A stretch of 64,000 nt of DNA from Flavilitoribacter nigricans DSM 23189 = NBRC 102662 (GCF_002646595.1 NZ_PDUD01000047.1:37213-101212), one strand, 5' to 3'; positions 9,106 to 19,331 are shown, numbered from the stretch's first letter. Made by a program: numbers and translations. Notes: generated from the letters alone by a model not told the origin.

Positions 9106-11538
9106 ATGCTTAAAAATAACCTCAAACTCGCTATTCGGCATCTGCAGAACAGTAAAACATCCACCCTGATCAATGTATTTGGTCTGGCTCTGGGTCTGGC
9201 GGCGGCTTTTTTCATCTGGCAATACATCCGGATGGAAAACAGTTACGACCAGTTTCACGACAAAGCGGACCGGATCTACCGAATGACCCTGAAATTTTAC
9301 GGACAGGGACGCCTCGAAGGGCACGATGCCATGAATGTGGCTCCACTGGGTCCGGCTCTGGCGGAAGATTTCCCGGAAGTAGAGTCCTACGTGCGTTTCA
9401 CTCCGGAATACGGCCGGACGGTTTTCAAATACGGCGACCAGCAATACGAGGAGGAGAAGATGTACTATGCGGATTCGACCTTGTTCGAAGTGTTTGATTT
9501 CCCACTGATCGAGGGCGACCGGAAGACCTGTCTTACCCGTCCCTTCACCACCCTGTTGACCGAATCGGTTGCCGAGCGCTACTTTGGACCCCGGGCCTCC
9601 TGGACGGAAAGTCCGGTGGGTAAGGTGATCCGGGTCAATAACCGGGGAGACCTGGAAGTGACCGGTATCCTGGAAGATGTACCCGAAAATTCTCACCTGA
9701 AATTCAATATGCTGGTCTCCTTCAATACCTTCCTGGTGACGAACGGAGATCCGACCCAACAGTGGGGCTGGAATGACTTCTTTACTTTCGTACTCCTGCG
9801 CGAGAACGTGGATCCGGCTGCCTTTGCGGCAAAACTTCCGGATTTCAACAAAAAGCGCTTTGTGGAAAAAACGGAAGGTTTCTACAGTGAAGCGGTTATG
9901 CAACCGCTGCTCGATATTCATCTCAACTCTAAACTCGGATACGAAGCGGAGCCCAACGGAGACGGCAACACGGTCTATTTCCTGTTTCTGATCGGAATCG
10001 TGGTAGTGATCGTCGCCTGGGTAAATTACATCAATCTGGCTACCGCTCGGGCCGAAGAACGGGCTCGCGAAGTGGGCGTGCGCAAGGTGATCGGTGCGAA
10101 TCAGGGTACTTTGGTCGCGCAGTTTTTGACCGAAGCTTTTTTGGTTAATCTGGTCGCTATACTGCTGGCCGTTTGTCTGGTACAATTGGGACAACCCGCC
10201 ATGGATACCCTGGTGGGTAAAACGATGCCCTCCATCTTTGCCGGCCCGACGGTCTGGTGGCTGCTGCCGACTTTATTGTTGGCCGGCACCGTGCTGTCCG
10301 GCCTTTATCCTGCTTTTTTCCTGGCTACCTTTTCTCCGGCCAAAACCCTGAAAGGAGAAAAACAGCGACGGGGTAAAGGCGTCCTGCGCAAGGGCCTGGT
10401 AACGTTTCAGTATGCCGTATCCGTGGCGCTCATCATCGGTACCGTGGTGATCTTCCTGCAGTTGCGGTATATGAAAAATCAGGACCTGGGCTTTGCGCTG
10501 GATCAGCAACTGATCATTAATGCGCCGACCTCACTGGATAGTGATTCGGTCTACAGAGCCCATTACCAAAGTTTCAAAATGGCGCTGAACAATATCCCCG
10601 AAATAGAGCAGATTGGGGCTTCTTCGGCCATACCGGGAAAGAAATATTTAGATATAGATGCCCACGGCGGCATCCGGATGATGTCGGCGGATAAGGAAAA
10701 GAATGTAACCTTCAAGGGCTTTGTCATGGATGAAGGTTTCCTGGAGGTTTTTGGTATGGAGTTACTGGCCGGCCGCAACTTCTCCGATGAAATGTCGACG
10801 GATAAAGATGCGATCATCCTGACGGAAAGTGCCCTGCCTATGCTGGAGTTGGAAGATCCCGAATCCGCGATCGGCAAAACGGTCAACTATCAGGGTTCGC
10901 CCCGTTCGATCGTAGGGGTGGTAGCCGATTACCATCATCGCTCCCTGCAGCACGCCTACGAACCGATGATCCTGCGGAATTCCGGTAGTAACTACCTGTA
11001 TTTTTCGCTCGGGCTGGCCGCGGATAATGCCACCGAAGTGAGCACGCTCATCGGCAAGGTCGAACAGACCTGGTCCCGGTTCTTCCCAAATAACCCGTTC
11101 AATTATTTCTTTCTGGACGACCATTTCAACGAGCAGTACATCGCGGATCAGCGGTTGGGGAATATCATTGCCATCTTCTCCTCGCTGGCTATTCTGATCG
11201 CCTGTCTCGGACTGTTCGGGTTGGCATCCTATATGGTAACGGTCCGGACCAAAGAGATCGGTATTCGCAAAGTGCTGGGCGCTTCTACGGCCGGACTGGT
11301 CGGATTGTTGTCCCGGGATTTCCTGCTGCTGGTGGGTATTGCCATCCTGATCGCCTCGCCGCTGGCCTGGTGGCTCATGGATACCTGGCTGGAAAATTTT
11401 GCCTATCGCATCCATATTCAGTGGTGGGTATTTGCCCTGACGGGCCTGGTCGCACTGAGTATTGCCTTTTTCACGGTGAGTCTGCAAAGTGTAAAAGCAG
11501 CACTGGCCAATCCGATCGATTCCTTGAAAAGTGAGTGA
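9106..11538 (+). CDS. Tandem-duplicated MacB/FtsX-type ABC permease (P4)
   Basis: 810 residues from the ATG at 9106. The frame is open to an upstream ATG at 9049 that overlaps the P3 stop, but 9106 gives MLKNNLKLAIRHLQNSK, matching the M-[LF]-x-N-x-[LF]-K start of the other permeases, so it was chosen. The first coupling motif is RAREVGVRKVIGANQG (~318), preceded by VNYINLATARAEE; the second is RTKEIGIRKVLGAS (~714) with GLLSRDF. The usual GSYPAF turn is replaced by VLSGLYPAFFLATF. The periplasmic signature is VVADYHHRSLQHAYEP, with Tyr-His-His in place of Phe-His-Phe. Tail NPIDSLKSE. The spacing to P5 is 50 bases, the shortest in the array. Confidence 0.91.
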   Translation: MLKNNLKLAIRHLQNSKTSTLINVFGLALGLAAAFFIWQYIRMENSYDQFHDKADRIYRMTLKFYGQGRLEGHDAMNVAPLGPALAEDFPEVESYVRFTPEYGRTVFKYGDQQYEEEKMYYADSTLFEVFDFPLIEGDRKTCLTRPFTTLLTESVAERYFGPRASWTESPVGKVIRVNNRGDLEVTGILEDVPENSHLKFNMLVSFNTFLVTNGDPTQQWGWNDFFTFVLLRENVDPAAFAAKLPDFNKKRFVEKTEGFYSEAVMQPLLDIHLNSKLGYEAEPNGDGNTVYFLFLIGIVVVIVAWVNYINLATARAEERAREVGVRKVIGANQGTLVAQFLTEAFLVNLVAILLAVCLVQLGQPAMDTLVGKTMPSIFAGPTVWWLLPTLLLAGTVLSGLYPAFFLATFSPAKTLKGEKQRRGKGVLRKGLVTFQYAVSVALIIGTVVIFLQLRYMKNQDLGFALDQQLIINAPTSLDSDSVYRAHYQSFKMALNNIPEIEQIGASSAIPGKKYLDIDAHGGIRMMSADKEKNVTFKGFVMDEGFLEVFGMELLAGRNFSDEMSTDKDAIILTESALPMLELEDPESAIGKTVNYQGSPRSIVGVVADYHHRSLQHAYEPMILRNSGSNYLYFSLGLAADNATEVSTLIGKVEQTWSRFFPNNPFNYFFLDDHFNEQYIADQRLGNIIAIFSSLAILIACLGLFGLASYMVTVRTKEIGIRKVLGASTAGLVGLLSRDFLLLVGIAILIASPLAWWLMDTWLENFAYRIHIQWWVFALTGLVALSIAFFTVSLQSVKAALANPIDSLKSE

Positions 11539-11588
11539 TAGGGTGCTCCGCACTTTATCCCAACTTCATAAAAATACAACCGTAAGCT

Positions 11589-14003
11589 ATGTTGCGAAAT
11601 AATCTCAAACTTATCCTCCGGCAGTTTTGGCAAAACAAAACCTTCAGTCTGATCAATATTCTCGGGCTGACCCTGGGGACGGCCTGTTGCCTGTATATCC
11701 TGTTCTTCGCCATGGAGCAGTATCAGTACGATAAGCACCATGCCGATCTGGATGCCCTCTACCGCGTGGTGACCGACACCAAATTGCAGGAAAATCCGCG
11801 GCGTGAGATGTCTACCCTGTCGCCGCCCATTGCACCGGCGCTGGGCGAAGAATTTGCGGAAGTAGAAAACTGGACCCGCGTGATCGGTACGCCGGATGTC
11901 AGCCAGCAGATCCTGAAATGGAAGAATACCTCCTTCTACGAAACCAAAGGCTATTATGTTGATCCGGCCTTTTTCCAGGTGTTTACCTACAAATGGGTAG
12001 AAGGCGATCCGGCGCACGCGTTGGATGAACCCTATACGGTCGTTCTGACCCGTAAGGTGGCCGAAAAGCTGTTTGGTCGCCAGTCCGCGCTGGGGGAAAG
12101 CATAGAGATCGCGGACAACGAATTCCGCGTCACCGGGGTAGTCGACGCCCAGGCGAATCCTTCCCATATTCGCGGCCACTACTATATGGCCATCAACAGC
12201 GGCGGTATCGGCGAGTATGTAATCAATAACAACAACTGGTCGGGCAATAACTTCATTCACGGTTACATCAAGCTGAAACCCCAGGCCAGTGCCGAAGTAG
12301 TAGCCGCCAGGCTACCCGCATTTCTGGAGCAACACGGTGGCGACCAGTTGCGCAATATGGGCATGGAAAAGTCGCTGCATCTGGAAGCGGTTCGGGATAT
12401 CCACCTGTTTTCGGAGCGCAGCAATCAGGTAGAAACTACCGTCAGTTCCAGCCTGCTGTATATCCTGTTGACGATTGCCGGCTTTATCCAGTTCCTGGCG
12501 TGTATCAACTTTATGAATCTGACCACGGCCCGATCTACCTTACGGGCCAAAGAGGTCGGTATCCGGAAAACGGTTGGGGCCGGCAGAGGCAGCCTGATCA
12601 GTCAGTTCCTGACGGAGGCGGTCCTTTTGTCTGCCATTGCTTTCCTGTTGGCCATCCCACTGATCAAATTAGCCTTGCCCTGGCTGAATCTGATGACCGG
12701 CAGTGACGTGACCGGCAGCTTTAGCCAATACCCTCAGATCTGGCTGTTGATCGGAGCGCTGGTACTTTTGACCGGTCTGTTGGCGGGTAGTTATCCGGCC
12801 TTTTACCTGTCCGGTTTTAAGGCTGTCAATGCCTTTAAAGCCGGTAGCGGCCGGAGTCGTTTTTCCGTAGCTAATCTGCGGAAGGGATTGGTGGTGCTGC
12901 AGTTTGCGGTTTCCGTAGGACTGGTGATCGGAGCGATCCTGATCCACCAGCAGTTGCAGTTCATTCAGAACCGGGATCTGGGTTTCCAGAAAGAACAGCA
13001 GATCATTGTGCCGGTCAGAACGGATGCGGCCCGGTCTCGTCTCGCAACTTTCAAACAGGAAGTCAAACAGTTGCCCGCGGTACGCACGGTGAGCGGGATG
13101 CTCGCCACGCCGGGGCAGTTTGTTACCCGGGATTTTTCCGTCTACACCGAAGGACAGACGATGGAAAGCGCCCAGAATACCAAGGTCATTTATACGGATG
13201 AAGATTATCTGGACGCACTGAACATTCCCCTGCTCGCCGGCCGGGCGTTGCTGCCGGGCGATACCACCAATCAGATCGTGCTGAATGAATACGCCGTGGC
13301 GGCCCTGGGACTGTCGGTCAGCGATGCACCCGGTACGGAGGTCTATTCCGATTTTGATGATGAACAGATCACTTACCACATTGTGGGGGTAATGCAGGAT
13401 TTCAATTTCCAGTCCCTGCGCTCGGATATGTATCCGCTGATGTTGAGCTACTGGCCGCCCAATCAGCACTTCAATACCCTGATCAGCACCCAAACCGAAG
13501 ATTATGCCGGTTTGCTGGCTACCATTGAAACCACCTGGAACCAACTCAACCCGGATACCCCCTTTGAATACAGTTTCCTGGATGAAGATCTACAGAAACA
13601 GTACCAGGCAGAAACCAATCTGTCGTACATCATCAGTCTGTTTACTTTCCTGGCCATTTTGATCTCCTGTATGGGGCTGTTTGGTCTGGCGACCTTCAGC
13701 ATGGAGCGCCGGGTGAAAGAGATCGGTATCCGGAAAGTACTGGGGGCGACTACCGGCAGTCTGGTCGGCCGATTGTCCAAAGAATTCCTGGCGCTGGTCC
13801 TGCTGGCCCTGGTGCTGGCTTCACCGGTGGCCTGGTATTTTATGCGGCAGTGGCTGACGGAGTTTGCCTACCATATCCAGATCCAATGGTGGGTGTTTGT
13901 GCTGGTCGGCGGATTTGCGGTCGCGATCGCTTTCCTGACGGTGAGCTTTCAGGCGGTGCGGGCCGCATTGGCCAACCCGGTCGAGGCGCTGAAGAGCGAA
14001 TAA
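11589..14003 (+). CDS. Tandem-duplicated MacB/FtsX-type ABC permease (P5)
   Basis: 804 residues starting MLRNNLKLILRQFWQNKT. The first FtsX domain has INFMNLTTARSTL then RAKEVGIRKTVGAGRG (~318) and QFLTEA. The second coupling motif is RVKEIGIRKVLGAT (~708; Val for Thr) followed by GRLSKEF, a change from GLLSRDF that places extra positive charge next to the membrane. Half-to-half junction LLAGSYPAFYLSGFKA. Periplasmic signature VMQDFNFQSLRSDMYP. Tail NPVEALKSE. Start context ACCGTAAGCTATG. A 270-base gap follows before P6, the longest inside this array, and it contains a hairpin, so a transcript boundary or extra promoter is possible there. Confidence 0.92.
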   Translation: MLRNNLKLILRQFWQNKTFSLINILGLTLGTACCLYILFFAMEQYQYDKHHADLDALYRVVTDTKLQENPRREMSTLSPPIAPALGEEFAEVENWTRVIGTPDVSQQILKWKNTSFYETKGYYVDPAFFQVFTYKWVEGDPAHALDEPYTVVLTRKVAEKLFGRQSALGESIEIADNEFRVTGVVDAQANPSHIRGHYYMAINSGGIGEYVINNNNWSGNNFIHGYIKLKPQASAEVVAARLPAFLEQHGGDQLRNMGMEKSLHLEAVRDIHLFSERSNQVETTVSSSLLYILLTIAGFIQFLACINFMNLTTARSTLRAKEVGIRKTVGAGRGSLISQFLTEAVLLSAIAFLLAIPLIKLALPWLNLMTGSDVTGSFSQYPQIWLLIGALVLLTGLLAGSYPAFYLSGFKAVNAFKAGSGRSRFSVANLRKGLVVLQFAVSVGLVIGAILIHQQLQFIQNRDLGFQKEQQIIVPVRTDAARSRLATFKQEVKQLPAVRTVSGMLATPGQFVTRDFSVYTEGQTMESAQNTKVIYTDEDYLDALNIPLLAGRALLPGDTTNQIVLNEYAVAALGLSVSDAPGTEVYSDFDDEQITYHIVGVMQDFNFQSLRSDMYPLMLSYWPPNQHFNTLISTQTEDYAGLLATIETTWNQLNPDTPFEYSFLDEDLQKQYQAETNLSYIISLFTFLAILISCMGLFGLATFSMERRVKEIGIRKVLGATTGSLVGRLSKEFLALVLLALVLASPVAWYFMRQWLTEFAYHIQIQWWVFVLVGGFAVAIAFLTVSFQAVRAALANPVEALKSE

Positions 14004-14205
14004 AAGTCTTGTTTTTCCGGGGGAAAAGTATAGCATATCCCCGGATGTTTATTGCAAATGACGAACAGCTGCGGGCCCGAAAACGGAGCGTTAAAGCATC
14101 GATAAAATTATTATGTGCTAATTGATTGATTTTCGGTTCATTATTGCAACCGGCAGGTACAAAAAAACGACATATGAGGTGACATAAAATAATAGTCAGT
14201 AAGCG

Positions 14206-14237
14206 GTGGTCAGGCAAGTCTGCGGGCGCCTGGCCAC
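14206..14237. other. Intergenic hairpin between P5 and P6
   Basis: GTGGTCAGGC (14206-14215) pairs with GCCTGGCCAC (14228-14237) at 9 of 10 positions, the tenth being G-T, around a 12-base loop. No T-run follows. It sits 37 bases before the P6 ATG. Its 5' arm begins GTGGTC like the hairpin before P7. The remaining ~200 bases upstream of it are AT-rich with nothing else recognised. Confidence 0.45.
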
Positions 14238-14273
14238 TGAAAACTGATCGTGATCACCTAAACTGTAAGTCTT

Positions 14274-16730
14274 ATGTTTCAGAACTATTTCAAAATGGCC
14301 TGGCGGAACCTGTTAAAAAATAAAGGGTTCAGCCTGATCAATATCTTTGGCCTGGCCATCGGCGTGGCTTGCTGCCTGCTCATCATGTTGTACGTTGCCA
14401 ACGAACTGAGCTACGATCGCTGGAACCCCAATGCGGACCGGATCGTGCGGGCAGCGGCGGACATTAAGTTCGGCGGTACCCACTACCAGATGGCGACAAC
14501 GGGCTCGGTGGTAGGTCCGGATAGTGGTGCAGAATTGCCCGAGGTGGAGTCCTGGTGCCGGATCCGGCAGTACGGAAGTTTCCTGGTGAAACCCGACGGC
14601 GAGGGCCAACAGAATATCCGGGAGGAATACGTGCTGACCGCAGACAGTACTTTCTTCGAACTGTTTCCGGTAGGTGTCATCGAGGGCAGTGCCGAAAATT
14701 GCCTGACCGAACCCAATACCATGGCCATTTCCCGGAGCCGGGCTGAAAAATATTTCGAATCTGCCCAGGCGGCGATCGGGCAGACCCTGATCTTCGACAA
14801 TGAAGACCGCTGGCGGGTGACGGCCGTTTACGAAGATATGCCCCGAAATACGCATTTCCGGGCCGATCTGATCATGTCGATGAACGGCAACCGCGAGGTC
14901 GCTACCGATCCGCCTTATTGGGCATCCAATAACAACTTTCACAATTACCTCCTACTGCACGAGGATGCGGACCTGGAAGCATTCAGAGCAAAGTTTGCCG
15001 CTTTTTCCCGGGAAAAGATCGCCGTGACGGCCCAGCAGTTGATGGGCATTTCGGTGGAGGAATTTGAGGCTTCCGGCCAGTACGCCCGTATCTATCTGCA
15101 GGACCTGCAGGACATCCACCTGCATTCCGATCTCAATGTGGAACTGGCGCCCAACGGCAGTATCAAATACGTCTGGATCTTCGGCCTGATCGCCGCCTTC
15201 GTACTGATCATTGCCTGCATCAATTTTATGAATTTGTCGACGGCCCGTTCGGCCGATCGGGCCAAAGAGATCGGTGTCCGCAAGGTAATGGGCAGTCGCC
15301 GTTCGTCCCTTATCGGTCAGTTCCTGAGCGAAAGTACCCTGCTCGCGGCCCTGGCCGTGGTGCTGGCGATCGGCATTGCCGTAGTTGCTTTACCGGAATA
15401 CCAGGAACTGGCGGACCGGGAACTCAGCATGCCCTGGGGGTCTCCGCTTTTCTGGCTTTCGCTGGTCGGCACCGTGGGCGTGGTCGGACTGCTGGCGGGC
15501 AGTTACCCGGCCTTTTTCCTTTCTGCTTTTGATACCCTGAAAGTACTGCGGGGACAGATCAAAAGCCGGAGCAAAGGGCTGAGCTTCCGCTCGGTGCTGG
15601 TGGTTTTCCAGTTTGTGACGTCCGCTACGCTGATCCTGGCCACACTATTCGTTTTCAAGCAACTGAATTATATCCAAAGTAAAAAAGTCGGTTTCAATCG
15701 GGACCAGGTAATTATTGTGAACGATGCCTACGCACTCGGTAGTCAGGCGAATACCTTTAAGGAAGAAATGTTGAAACATCCGGCGATCGAGAGCGCTACG
15801 GTAAGCAGCTACCTGCCGGTACCGTCGCACCGCTCGGATCAGACCTTCAGCAAAGCCCGGAGTTTCAGCACGGATAATTCCGTCAATATGCAACAGTGGC
15901 GGGTAGACGAAAACTACCTGAATACTCTGGGCATGGAACTGGCCGAAGGCCGGAATTTCGATCTGGCCCAGCGGCTGGACAGTTCCGCCGTTATTCTCAA
16001 CGAAGCGGCGGCGAAACTATTCGGATTCGACGACCCGATCGGGAAAAAGATCTATACCCTGACCGACAGCCCGGGCGGTACGCCGCGGCCGGAAGATTTT
16101 GAAGAACTGACGGTGATCGGCGTTGTACAGGATTTCCACTGGGCGAGTATGCGGGAAAATATCGGTGCGCTGAGTTTGCGGCTGTCGCCATCCCAGAGTT
16201 ATATCTCTTTCCGCTACAAGGGCGGTGAGACCGAAGCGGTGATCAGTGCCCTGGAGAACCAGTGGCAGAAAATGGCCCCGGATCAGCCCTTCAGCAATCG
16301 CTTTCTGGACAGTGCTTTTGCCGATATGTACGTAGCCGAGCAGCGCATTGGCCGGATCGCCGGGGTGTTCGCCCTGTTGTCCATCCTGGTTAGTTGTCTG
16401 GGACTGTTTGGTCTGGCCAGTTACGCTACGGAGCAACGGACCAAAGAGATCGGTATCCGCAAGGTGCTGGGAGCATCGGTTCCCGGTATTGTCGGACTAC
16501 TTTCGAAAGATTTTCTGAAACTGGTGGGTGTGGCCCTGATCATTGCCATCCCGCTGGTTATCTACGGTATGAATAAATGGCTGGAAGATTTTGCATTTAG
16601 AATATCTCTGGATTGGGGTGTATTCATTCTGGCCGCGATCATTGTACTGCTCATCGCCTTCCTCACGGTAAGTGTCCAGGGCGTGAAAGCAGCATTATCC
16701 AATCCGATAAAATCATTGAGGAGTGAATAA
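14274..16730 (+). CDS. Tandem-duplicated MacB/FtsX-type ABC permease (P6)
   Basis: 818 residues starting MFQNYFKMAWRNLLKNKG. The first periplasmic domain is longer than in most paralogues, with an inserted stretch around 245-275 (MGISVEEFEASGQY) before the common DIHLHSDL motif. Coupling motifs: RAKEIGVRKVMGSRRSSL (~328, preceded by INFMNLSTARSAD) and RTKEIGIRKVLGAS (~722) with GLLSKDF. Half-to-half junction LLAGSYPAFFLSAF. The periplasmic signature is VVQDFHWASMRENIGALS, lacking the EP that usually closes it. The second-half TM7 contains IPLVIYGMNKWLEDFAF in place of the usual LAWxFM. Tail NPIKSLRSE. P7's frame opens immediately after its stop. Confidence 0.92.
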   Translation: MFQNYFKMAWRNLLKNKGFSLINIFGLAIGVACCLLIMLYVANELSYDRWNPNADRIVRAAADIKFGGTHYQMATTGSVVGPDSGAELPEVESWCRIRQYGSFLVKPDGEGQQNIREEYVLTADSTFFELFPVGVIEGSAENCLTEPNTMAISRSRAEKYFESAQAAIGQTLIFDNEDRWRVTAVYEDMPRNTHFRADLIMSMNGNREVATDPPYWASNNNFHNYLLLHEDADLEAFRAKFAAFSREKIAVTAQQLMGISVEEFEASGQYARIYLQDLQDIHLHSDLNVELAPNGSIKYVWIFGLIAAFVLIIACINFMNLSTARSADRAKEIGVRKVMGSRRSSLIGQFLSESTLLAALAVVLAIGIAVVALPEYQELADRELSMPWGSPLFWLSLVGTVGVVGLLAGSYPAFFLSAFDTLKVLRGQIKSRSKGLSFRSVLVVFQFVTSATLILATLFVFKQLNYIQSKKVGFNRDQVIIVNDAYALGSQANTFKEEMLKHPAIESATVSSYLPVPSHRSDQTFSKARSFSTDNSVNMQQWRVDENYLNTLGMELAEGRNFDLAQRLDSSAVILNEAAAKLFGFDDPIGKKIYTLTDSPGGTPRPEDFEELTVIGVVQDFHWASMRENIGALSLRLSPSQSYISFRYKGGETEAVISALENQWQKMAPDQPFSNRFLDSAFADMYVAEQRIGRIAGVFALLSILVSCLGLFGLASYATEQRTKEIGIRKVLGASVPGIVGLLSKDFLKLVGVALIIAIPLVIYGMNKWLEDFAFRISLDWGVFILAAIIVLLIAFLTVSVQGVKAALSNPIKSLRSE

Positions 16731-16735
16731 TTGAA

Positions 16736-16770
16736 GTGGTCGGTCGGTCGACAAGGGGCCGGCCGACCAC
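16736..16770. other. Intergenic hairpin between P6 and P7
   Basis: GTGGTCGGTCGG (16736-16747) pairs with CCGGCCGACCAC (16759-16770) at 11 of 12 positions around an 11-base loop. It lies 15 bases before the P7 ATG and overlaps the N-terminal extension that a TTG start would add. That supports the ATG at 16785 as the true start. Confidence 0.5.
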
Positions 16771-16784
16771 TAAAAACAAAATTT

Positions 16785-19220
16785 ATGTTCTACAATCACC
16801 TGAAAATTGCCGTCCGGGCCTTACGGAAAAACAAGATCTATACCATCATCAATCTTTCCGGGCTCACGCTGGGGATCGCGGCGGCATTACTGATCTTCCG
16901 CCTGGTCAATTACGAATACAGCTTCAATAAGAACTTTGCGAATTACGATCGCATCGTCCGCGTAGTGGCTGAGCAGGAGCGGGCCGACGGTGAAATAGAA
17001 CTAGGGGTCTGTACCCCAATCCCGGCGATGGACGACATTGAAAGTAATGTCAGTCAGTTCGAAAAGATGAGCCGGATCCGGGAATTGTGGGGTTCCCTGA
17101 CCATCCCCAATCCGGACGGAGGTGCCCCGCTGAAGAAGCTCGGTATGACACCACCGGAGACCGCCTTTTTTGTCGAAACGGAATTTTTTCAGGTTTTCGA
17201 TCTGGACTGGCTGGCCGGTGATCCGGCAACGGCACTGGACGACCCCGGCACCATTGTTCTGACCCGTACCTGGGCGGAAAAGAGTTTCGGTCAGTGGCAA
17301 ACGGCCATGGATCAGACCCTGCTATTGGACAATCTCTACCCGGTAGTGGTTAAAGGTGTGGTGGAAGACCTGCCGGATAACAGCGATTTCCCGATCCCCT
17401 ATATGGTTTCCTATCCGACCGTTCGCGCCAATGCCGATGCCTTTTTCTTCGATGAGGAAAGCTGGGGAAGTTGCAGCTCCAACAATCAGATCTATGCGCT
17501 TTTGTACCGCGAAGATCAGATAGACGCTGCCAATGCGGTGCTGGCCCAGGTAGGGGAGGAGGAATACCGGGGGCGCAATAACGAACGGAATCGACACCAC
17601 GTGCTCCAGCCACTGTCGGATCTGCATTACAACGAAGAACTCGGTCATTCCGGATCCCACCGGGTCGAAAAAAGCCGCCTGCGGGTGCTTTCCGCGATTG
17701 GTATTCTGATCCTGATCATGGCCTGTTTCAATTTTATCAATCTCGCTACCGCACAGGCCTCTCTGCGGGCCAAGGAGGTAGGGGTTCGCAAAACCCTCGG
17801 TGGATTGCGCGGCCAGCTGGTCGGACAGTTCATGACGGAAACCGGACTGATCGTTGGGCTCTCGGTCGTTTTGGGCGCTACGCTCGCATCCCTGGCCCTG
17901 CCGTTGCTCAAGCACGTGTCCGAAGTACCGGATGACCTGCCCTTCTTCTCCAATTTGTTGATCTGGGCCTTCCTGGTCGCCATCGGTTTCGGGGTGACGG
18001 TACTCGCCGGCTTGTATCCCTCATTATCTCTGGCTGGATTCAAACCGGTGGAAGCGCTGAAATCCAACAGCACCCGCAGCCTTTCCGGCGGGGTATTCCT
18101 GCGCAAAGCCCTGGTGGTACTGCAGTTTGCCATCGCTCAGGCGCTGATCGTAGGTTCCATTATTACGATCCTGCAACTGGACTATATCCGATCACAGGAC
18201 CTCGGCTTTAAAAAAGATCTGATCTATACCTTTTCCTTCAATTCCGATAGTGCTACCATTGCCCGGCAATCAGCGCTCAAACAACGGCTGGAAGCCATTC
18301 CCGCCGTGGAGCAGGTGAGCTTCAGCAGTGATCAGCCTTTTTCGGGAAATACCTGGGCTTCCAACTTCCGCTACGGCTCCCGTCCGGAAGATGAACCCTA
18401 CGCGATCACACTCAAATACTGCGATCCGGATTACCAGGATACCTACGGTATTGAACTATTGGCCGGCAAATGGTACAGCCCCTCGGATACCATGCGGCAG
18501 GCAGTGGTCAATATGACCCTGCTGGAAAAACTCGGGATCAACAATCCCGACGAAGTAGTCGGTCAGAAGCTGCGATTGGGCAGCCGCCGGGTCATGGAGA
18601 TCACCGGCGTGGCTGAGGATTTCCATACCCATTCCTTCCGGCAGGAACACGATCCGCTGCTGATGACCACCAACAAAGTATTCTACTGGGAGGCCGGACT
18701 GAAGATACGTCCGGATGATATTAAGGGAACGACTGCCGCCATCCAGGCCACTTTTGACGAAGTGTTGCCGGAACAGGTCTTTTCCGGGCAGTTCCTGGAT
18801 GAAAACATTGCCCAATTTTACGAAGATGATGCCCGGCTGGCGGCTACCTGTAAAGCCTTCGGCTTGCTGGCCATTCTGATCTCCTGCCTGGGACTCTTTG
18901 GACTGGCCACGCACGCCGCCGCACAACGGATCAAGGAAGTGGGGATCCGTAAAGTGCTCGGTGCGAGCATACCCGGCATCGTCGCACTCCTTTCGAAGGA
19001 TTTTCTCAAGCTGGTCATTCTGGCGCTGGTGATCTCCGCCCCGCTGGCGTGGTTCTTCATGAGCAACTGGCTGGATGACTTCGTTTACCGGATCGACATT
19101 CCCTGGTGGGTGTTCATCCTGGCGGGTGCCGGCGCTATCGCCATCGCCTTCCTCACAGTAAGTTACCAAAGTATCCGGGCGGCTCTGGCCAATCCGGTGA
19201 AGTCCCTGAAAAGCGAATAG
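16785..19220 (+). CDS. Tandem-duplicated MacB/FtsX-type ABC permease (P7)
   Basis: 811 residues from the ATG at 16785 (MFYNHLKIAVRALRKNKI). The frame extends back to a TTG at 16731, but that would translate through the hairpin and add a non-homologous segment. Coupling motifs: RAKEVGVRKTLGGLRGQL (~327, preceded by FNFINLATAQASL) and RIKEVGIRKVLGAS (~715; Ile for Thr and Val for Ile), with ALLSKDF. The half-to-half junction reads VLAGLYPSLSLAGFKP. The first periplasmic domain is rich in Trp and acidic residues. Periplasmic signature VAEDFHTHSFRQEHDP. Tail NPVKSLKSE. A strong intergenic hairpin separates it from P8. Confidence 0.91.
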   Translation: MFYNHLKIAVRALRKNKIYTIINLSGLTLGIAAALLIFRLVNYEYSFNKNFANYDRIVRVVAEQERADGEIELGVCTPIPAMDDIESNVSQFEKMSRIRELWGSLTIPNPDGGAPLKKLGMTPPETAFFVETEFFQVFDLDWLAGDPATALDDPGTIVLTRTWAEKSFGQWQTAMDQTLLLDNLYPVVVKGVVEDLPDNSDFPIPYMVSYPTVRANADAFFFDEESWGSCSSNNQIYALLYREDQIDAANAVLAQVGEEEYRGRNNERNRHHVLQPLSDLHYNEELGHSGSHRVEKSRLRVLSAIGILILIMACFNFINLATAQASLRAKEVGVRKTLGGLRGQLVGQFMTETGLIVGLSVVLGATLASLALPLLKHVSEVPDDLPFFSNLLIWAFLVAIGFGVTVLAGLYPSLSLAGFKPVEALKSNSTRSLSGGVFLRKALVVLQFAIAQALIVGSIITILQLDYIRSQDLGFKKDLIYTFSFNSDSATIARQSALKQRLEAIPAVEQVSFSSDQPFSGNTWASNFRYGSRPEDEPYAITLKYCDPDYQDTYGIELLAGKWYSPSDTMRQAVVNMTLLEKLGINNPDEVVGQKLRLGSRRVMEITGVAEDFHTHSFRQEHDPLLMTTNKVFYWEAGLKIRPDDIKGTTAAIQATFDEVLPEQVFSGQFLDENIAQFYEDDARLAATCKAFGLLAILISCLGLFGLATHAAAQRIKEVGIRKVLGASIPGIVALLSKDFLKLVILALVISAPLAWFFMSNWLDDFVYRIDIPWWVFILAGAGAIAIAFLTVSYQSIRAALANPVKSLKSE

Positions 19221-19223
19221 GTA

Positions 19224-19286
19224 TTGATCCGCCGATCGTCGGTCCGGGTGTCGTTACTGGCGGCCGACCGGCGACCGGCGGATCAA
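19224..19286. other. Long intergenic hairpin between P7 and P8
   Basis: Arms of 21 bases at 19224-19244 (TTGATCCGCCGATCG...) and 19266-19286 (...CCGGCGGATCAA) pair at 19 of 21 positions, and both exceptions are G-T in RNA. The loop is 21 bases. It begins three bases after the P7 stop. There is no T-run on the plus strand. It could stabilise the upstream mRNA segment, attenuate, or be a remnant of a mobile palindrome. Confidence 0.6.
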
Positions 19287-19331
19287 CCACCGGCCACCGA
19301 TCCATCTATCTCCTAATCTAATACCCGACTT

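Noticed and set aside
8917..10194. Long antisense open frame (425 codons) opposite P3/P4
   Set aside because: It lies opposite two intact conserved permeases, its translation shows no domain or membrane pattern, and high-GC codon usage on the plus strand explains it as a shadow frame.
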